The notes under the pieces: generated by a model
The model's database searches: none
What the model was told of the DNA's origin: nothing
The model's input: the letters and a program-made list of their open reading frames with translations, nothing else
Shown: positions 60,970 to 64,000 of the stretch, piece by piece
Layout: every line of letters begins with the position of its first letter
How positions within the stretch are numbered: the first letter of the stretch is position 1
Program-made: the position numbers and the translations under genes
Origin: Betaproteobacteria bacterium
GTDB lineage: Bacteria > Pseudomonadota > Gammaproteobacteria > Burkholderiales > WYBJ01
DNA length: 64,000 nucleotides
Assembly: GCA_009377585.1 (NCBI GenBank)
Contig: WHTS01000013.1
Location: 23,455 to 87,454, forward strand
Reading direction: 5' to 3'

Positions 60970-62421
60970 TCACGCAAAGATGCCGTGCAGGTACCAGGTG
61001 GGCGCACGGTGTTCGCGATACACCCATACCGTCTCCCCGTTCGGCGAGCGCGCGACGTAGTAGTCGCGGCCGGCGGGCTGACTGTCCCACTCGCCGGCTT
61101 CGATGCGTTCCGGCCCTGCGATGCACTCGAGCATCCCCTGGCAGAACGGCTGTCCGTCTTCCGTCAACAAGGCCCGGGGGCGGTTCAGAAGCCAGAGCGG
61201 CCGCGGCCCGGGCGGCAGCGGGATCGCCTTGTGCCGCTCCTTCGTTCCGGGCGCAATGCGGCGCCAGCTTTTCTCCGGCCGGTGATCATCGACCGATCGG
61301 AGCGTGAAGACGTGATCGGCACCCAGGCGGGCGCTGAGCTGATCGATGAGGTGGTCGACCTGTGTCGCCTGTTCCTGCGGATTCGGGAGCCACGCCAGGT
61401 TGCGGTCCTGCAGCGGGAAGCACTGGTCGGCGATTACGCTGAGCGCGAGCGCCGGTGTCGGGAGCGTGGTCCTCGCAAGGCGTTCACGAGCGAGGTGCAG
61501 GAGGCGATCCGCACTGCGTTCCGGCGAGACCGTGCCGAACGTGATCCGCGACGTGATCCGATTCACGCACTCCAGCACGAGCTGCCACTGCTGCACGCCG
61601 GCAGATCGGCCACGAAGATAGCCCTCGAGCTCGCGCAGCACCCGTCGCAGGGGAAACTGCAGCGCGCTCGCATCCGACGCTTCGAACCCGAGCTCGATGC
61701 GGGAATGGAAGGATTCCGGTGGCCGAAAATACGGCCGAGGATCCGGGATCCTGCCATGGGCGCGATCCAGGTCGTTTGCGAGGACTCCGAAGCGCTGCAC
61801 GAAGCCGTCCCGCGGCAGTGCCATGCATTGGCCGACACCGGTGACGCCGAGCGCTCTGAGCTTGCCCAGCGCGTCATCCGGCCAGTCGAAGAGATCGAGT
61901 GGGAGATCGAAAAGACGCTCCGATAGCAGCGACGGGTCCGTACACGTGCGGGCTGTGATGCCGCGATGTCGTGCCCGAGCAAAGAGCCGGGCGGCGATGG
62001 GCGTCGGAGCCACACCCAGGGAGATTCGGTAGCCGAGCTCGGACGCACCCTGACGCATTCGGGCCAGGACCTGCGCAAGCCCGCCGTGCAAGGGCAGCGC
62101 GGATTCGATCTCGACGATCAGGCTATCGGACTCGAGCACGACACTCGGGCTGAACTGGTACGCCCAGGCCGCCAGGTTCTGGAGGGCGTTCGCTTCGGAC
62201 GCCCGATCGCGCGCGACGGCGACGAGATCGCCAGCAAGGGCGCGGGCGGCAGCGAGGCTCATTCCGACCCGGACGCCATGTTCACGGGCGAGCGGATTGA
62301 CGCTGGCGATGATGGGCCGGTTGCTTGGGCCGTCGGTGACGACGGTGGCACCCGCCTCATCGACGCCGCGCAGGGAAAGCTGTAGCGGCAGATCCGGGAT
62401 GAACAGCGCGATCCAGAGCAT
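60970..62421 (-). CDS. imuB: ImuB, Y-family polymerase-like protein
   Basis: The product has 483 residues. MLWIALFIPDLPLQLSLRG opens the imuB-type palm; GVRVGMSLAAARALAGDL, LESDSLIVEIESALPLHGG and ISLGVAPTPIAARLFARA follow, with DLPLDLFDWP and RALGVTGVGQCMALPRDGF (HhH). The catalytic acidic residues of active Y polymerases are largely replaced, as in other ImuB proteins that act as a clamp-binding hub. It links DnaE2 and ImuA. It starts 9 bp after imuA. Confidence 0.95.
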   Translation of the reverse strand: MLWIALFIPDLPLQLSLRGVDEAGATVVTDGPSNRPIIASVNPLAREHGVRVGMSLAAARALAGDLVAVARDRASEANALQNLAAWAYQFSPSVVLESDSLIVEIESALPLHGGLAQVLARMRQGASELGYRISLGVAPTPIAARLFARARHRGITARTCTDPSLLSERLFDLPLDLFDWPDDALGKLRALGVTGVGQCMALPRDGFVQRFGVLANDLDRAHGRIPDPRPYFRPPESFHSRIELGFEASDASALQFPLRRVLRELEGYLRGRSAGVQQWQLVLECVNRITSRITFGTVSPERSADRLLHLARERLARTTLPTPALALSVIADQCFPLQDRNLAWLPNPQEQATQVDHLIDQLSARLGADHVFTLRSVDDHRPEKSWRRIAPGTKERHKAIPLPPGPRPLWLLNRPRALLTEDGQPFCQGMLECIAGPERIEAGEWDSQPAGRDYYVARSPNGETVWVYREHRAPTWYLHGIFA

Positions 62422-62430
62422 GGCGTCACC

Positions 62431-63135
62431 TCAAGCAGAGCGGGTTGCGGAGCGAACGGACGGCAAGGCGGCAGTCGCAGTTGCCGATGATTCGGAGCGA
62501 GCAATCCAATGCAGGGGAAAAGGCGTCAGGACGACGGGCCGCGAGCTCAGCGCGCCGCGGCGCTTCAAGATCTCGACGTGCAGGTGACCTACGCGCGCAT
62601 GCAGGGCAAGCCGCAGCGGCGCCGGCGAAGGCGTTGTGCGGGCGTCCGGACCACGGTAAAGGACGCACGCTGCGTCTCCGCGCGCAGCCGCCCCATGGAG
62701 ACGCTGCAACGACCGGTAATCGGGCGATCGACCGCGCATCGCCCACAGCGCGACCATCCCGCAGGCGCCGGAACGCAGCGCTTGCTCGGCTGCCCACAGC
62801 GCATCGAGCCCGTCGACGTCTACGAGGAGCACGCGAGGCAGCGGCAGCCCTGCCGCCTCCAGGGCGCGGGCGTACGGCAGGTACGGCGACGCGATCAGCG
62901 CGATGTGCTTCCCCTGCTCGGTGATCGCACGGAGCGCCGGGGTAATCAGCGAGAGCTCGCCGATTCCTTCGTGGGTGAGGAGCTCGGTGAGCGCGCCTGC
63001 TGGCCATCCCGCCTCCGGCAGTTCCCGCTCGAGCACCGCATAGCCGGTCGGAATCCCCGCACGCTGCGCCGGCTGCACGTCGCTCACGCGCCAGATCGCA
63101 GGGTGACGAAGGCGCTCCGGGAGGGGGGTAGCCAT
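62431..63135 (-). CDS. imuA: ImuA, SOS translesion synthesis accessory protein
   Basis: The product has 234 residues. HPAIWRVSDVQPAQRAGIPTGYAVLERELPEAGWPAGALTELL is the ImuA signature; the chain resembles a short RecA/SulA-like ATPase (LITPALRAITEQGKHIALIASPYLPYARALEAAGL, VLLVDVDGLDALWAAEQALRSGACGMVALWA). First gene of imuA-imuB-dnaE2, 31 bp downstream of a LexA box. Acts with ImuB and DnaE2 in damage-induced mutagenesis. Confidence 0.95.
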   Translation of the reverse strand: MATPLPERLRHPAIWRVSDVQPAQRAGIPTGYAVLERELPEAGWPAGALTELLTHEGIGELSLITPALRAITEQGKHIALIASPYLPYARALEAAGLPLPRVLLVDVDGLDALWAAEQALRSGACGMVALWAMRGRSPDYRSLQRLHGAAARGDAACVLYRGPDARTTPSPAPLRLALHARVGHLHVEILKRRGALSSRPVVLTPFPLHWIARSESSATATAALPSVRSATRSA

Positions 63136-63166
63136 GATCGGAAGATTGGAACAAGGCCGGTCAGGA

Positions 63167-63186
63167 TACTGTACGAATACTCAGTA
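63167..63186. promoter_or_regulatory. LexA (SOS) box between imuA and the helicase
   Basis: TACTG-N10-CAGTA (63167-63186), with AT-rich centre TACGAATACT, matches the CTGT-N8-ACAG consensus in seven of eight core bases. It is 31 bp before imuA and 95 bp before the divergent helicase gene, so it could repress both. Confidence 0.85.
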
Positions 63187-63280
63187 ATTCAAGTATCCTT
63201 GATCCCTGGAGCTACTGACGCCGCTTGACATTGCCCTGGCGACAGCTCGATCACTCAATTGCATCAATCAGGTAGGACGC

Positions 63281-64000
63281 ATGGAAACGACCGAACTCGC
63301 AGAAGCATCGTCTCACCTGTGCGAGCTCAACCCAGCCCAGCGCGCTGCCGTCGCATACGGTATCCAGGGTCGCGAGCACGTGGACGCCGCCCCGCCGCTG
63401 CTCATCATCGCCGGGGCGGGAACCGGCAAGACCAAGACGCTGACCCACCGGGTCGCTCATCTACTGCTGAATGGTGCCGACCCGCGTCGCATCCTTCTCC
63501 TGACGTTCGCTCGACGGGCGGCCGCGGAGATGACGCGGCGCGTCGAGCACATCTGCTCGCAGGCCACCCGGGGACGCTCCGGAATGCCGGCCGATGCGAT
63601 CGAATGGTCGGGGACCTTCCACGCCGTCGGCGCGCGGCTGCTGCGATTGCATGCGGAATCGATCGGGTTGGATGCATCGTTCTCGATATGCGACCGCGGC
63701 GATGCCGAGGATCTGATGGATGTCGTTCGCGAGGACCTCGGGTACTCCAGTACGCGCAACCGCTTCCCGAAGAAGGGCACCTGCCTCTCGATCTACAGCT
63801 ATGCCGTGAACGCCCAGACCAGCCTGCGTGAGACGCTGCGGCGCGCCTTCCCGTGGTGTGCAGAGTGGGAAGACGACCTCGGCAAGCTCTTCGGCGGTTA
63901 CGTCGCAGCCAAGCAGGCGCAAGGGGTGCTCGACTACGACGATTTGTTGCTGTACTGGGCGAAGATGATGGAGGTGTCGGAGATTGGCGCGCTCGTGGCG
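63281..64000 (+). CDS. UvrD/Rep-family ATP-dependent DNA helicase, partial at the window end
   Basis: ATG at 63281; 240 codons are visible and the frame is still open at 64000. SHLCELNPAQRAAVAY (Q motif), LLIIAGAGTGKTKTLTHRVAHLL (Walker A), ILLLTFARRAAAEMTRRV (motif Ia), TFHAVGARLLRLHAESIG (motif Ib) and LDYDDLLLYWAK (motif II region approach) match SF1A helicases. It unwinds DNA from a 3' tail in repair. Divergent from the SOS cassette across a LexA box, it may be SOS regulated. Confidence 0.93.
   Translation, partial: METTELAEASSHLCELNPAQRAAVAYGIQGREHVDAAPPLLIIAGAGTGKTKTLTHRVAHLLLNGADPRRILLLTFARRAAAEMTRRVEHICSQATRGRSGMPADAIEWSGTFHAVGARLLRLHAESIGLDASFSICDRGDAEDLMDVVREDLGYSSTRNRFPKKGTCLSIYSYAVNAQTSLRETLRRAFPWCAEWEDDLGKLFGGYVAAKQAQGVLDYDDLLLYWAKMMEVSEIGALVA

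Noticed and set aside
58411..61926. Very long plus-strand open frame (1171 codons) opposite dnaE2 and imuB
   Set aside because: It lies antisense to two clear polymerase genes, has Arg/Asp/His-rich composition typical of GC-rich shadow frames and no domain.
1..64000. CRISPR array
   Set aside because: No regularly spaced direct repeats with unique spacers were seen; tandem units found are contiguous and coding.

Overview
The window is GC-rich, densely coded bacterial chromosome, most consistent with a free-living betaproteobacterium (Burkholderiales/Nitrosomonadales type). The indications are an imuA-imuB-dnaE2 SOS cassette with a TACTG-N10-CAGTA LexA box, a cyanide-insensitive-type cytochrome bd oxidase with a DUF2474-type small partner, heme A synthase, a PEP-CTERM protein, Mla/MCE lipid transport genes, several RND efflux operons and REP-like palindromes. 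The lineage is inferred; no rRNA or ribosomal protein gene is present to fix it.

Layout. 0-8 kb: a frameshifted secreted protein, a YfiR-like periplasmic protein divergent from a CHASE8-type hybrid histidine kinase, two small related proteins, a patatin-barrel (type Vd-like) outer-membrane protein and a frameshifted DUF4105 protein. 8-11.7 kb: a membrane protein, then the worn remnant of a mobile element (primase zinc finger, frameshifted HTH protein, P4-type integrase) beside tRNA-Leu(UAA). 11.7-16 kb: an outer-membrane beta-barrel protein, a CMD-like/Rieske fusion overlapping ctaA, and an AI-2E/PerM-family permease, bracketed by two direct REP-like copies. 16-22.5 kb (minus strand): an Mla/MCE operon (PLD-VTT fusion, MlaE, MlaF, MlaD, PqiC-like lipoprotein) preceded by an HdeD-family gene. 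22.5-28 kb (minus): RND operon 1, whose pump gene is broken. 28-36 kb (minus): PQQ aldose dehydrogenase, a deleted P-type ATPase, a beta-phosphoglucomutase/GH65 phosphorylase fusion and an aldo/keto reductase. 36-39 kb: cydAB plus small subunit. 38.8-45.6 kb: TetR regulator divergent from the intact RND operon 2. 45.9-49.1 kb: a second PLD-VTT gene, a PEP-CTERM protein, tRNA-Cys(GCA) and a relic of tRNA-Gly. 49.2-56.7 kb: a LysR regulator, a small protein and intact RND operon 3. 56.7-57.6 kb: a VOC protein and a rhodanese with an in-frame UGA. 57.9-64 kb: dnaE2-imuB-imuA, divergent across a LexA box from a UvrD-like helicase that runs off the window.

How the parts work together. The dominant theme is the cell envelope: three RND tripartite pumps (one dead), an Mla-type lipid transporter with a phospholipase-D/VTT partner, a second PLD-VTT enzyme, an outer-membrane lipase and a PEP-CTERM surface protein. 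Respiration is represented by heme A synthesis and the bd oxidase, and DNA damage tolerance by imuABC plus the helicase.

An unusual number of loci carry lesions: single-base frameshifts at about 0.4, 7.6, 9.7, 22.5 and 25.6 kb, internal deletions in the RND pump, the P-type ATPase and tRNA-Gly, and a UGA in the rhodanese. Either this stretch is decaying or the sequence carries assembly errors; read mapping would decide. Three in-frame tandem duplications lie in signal-peptide regions, and several palindromic repeats are dispersed between genes.
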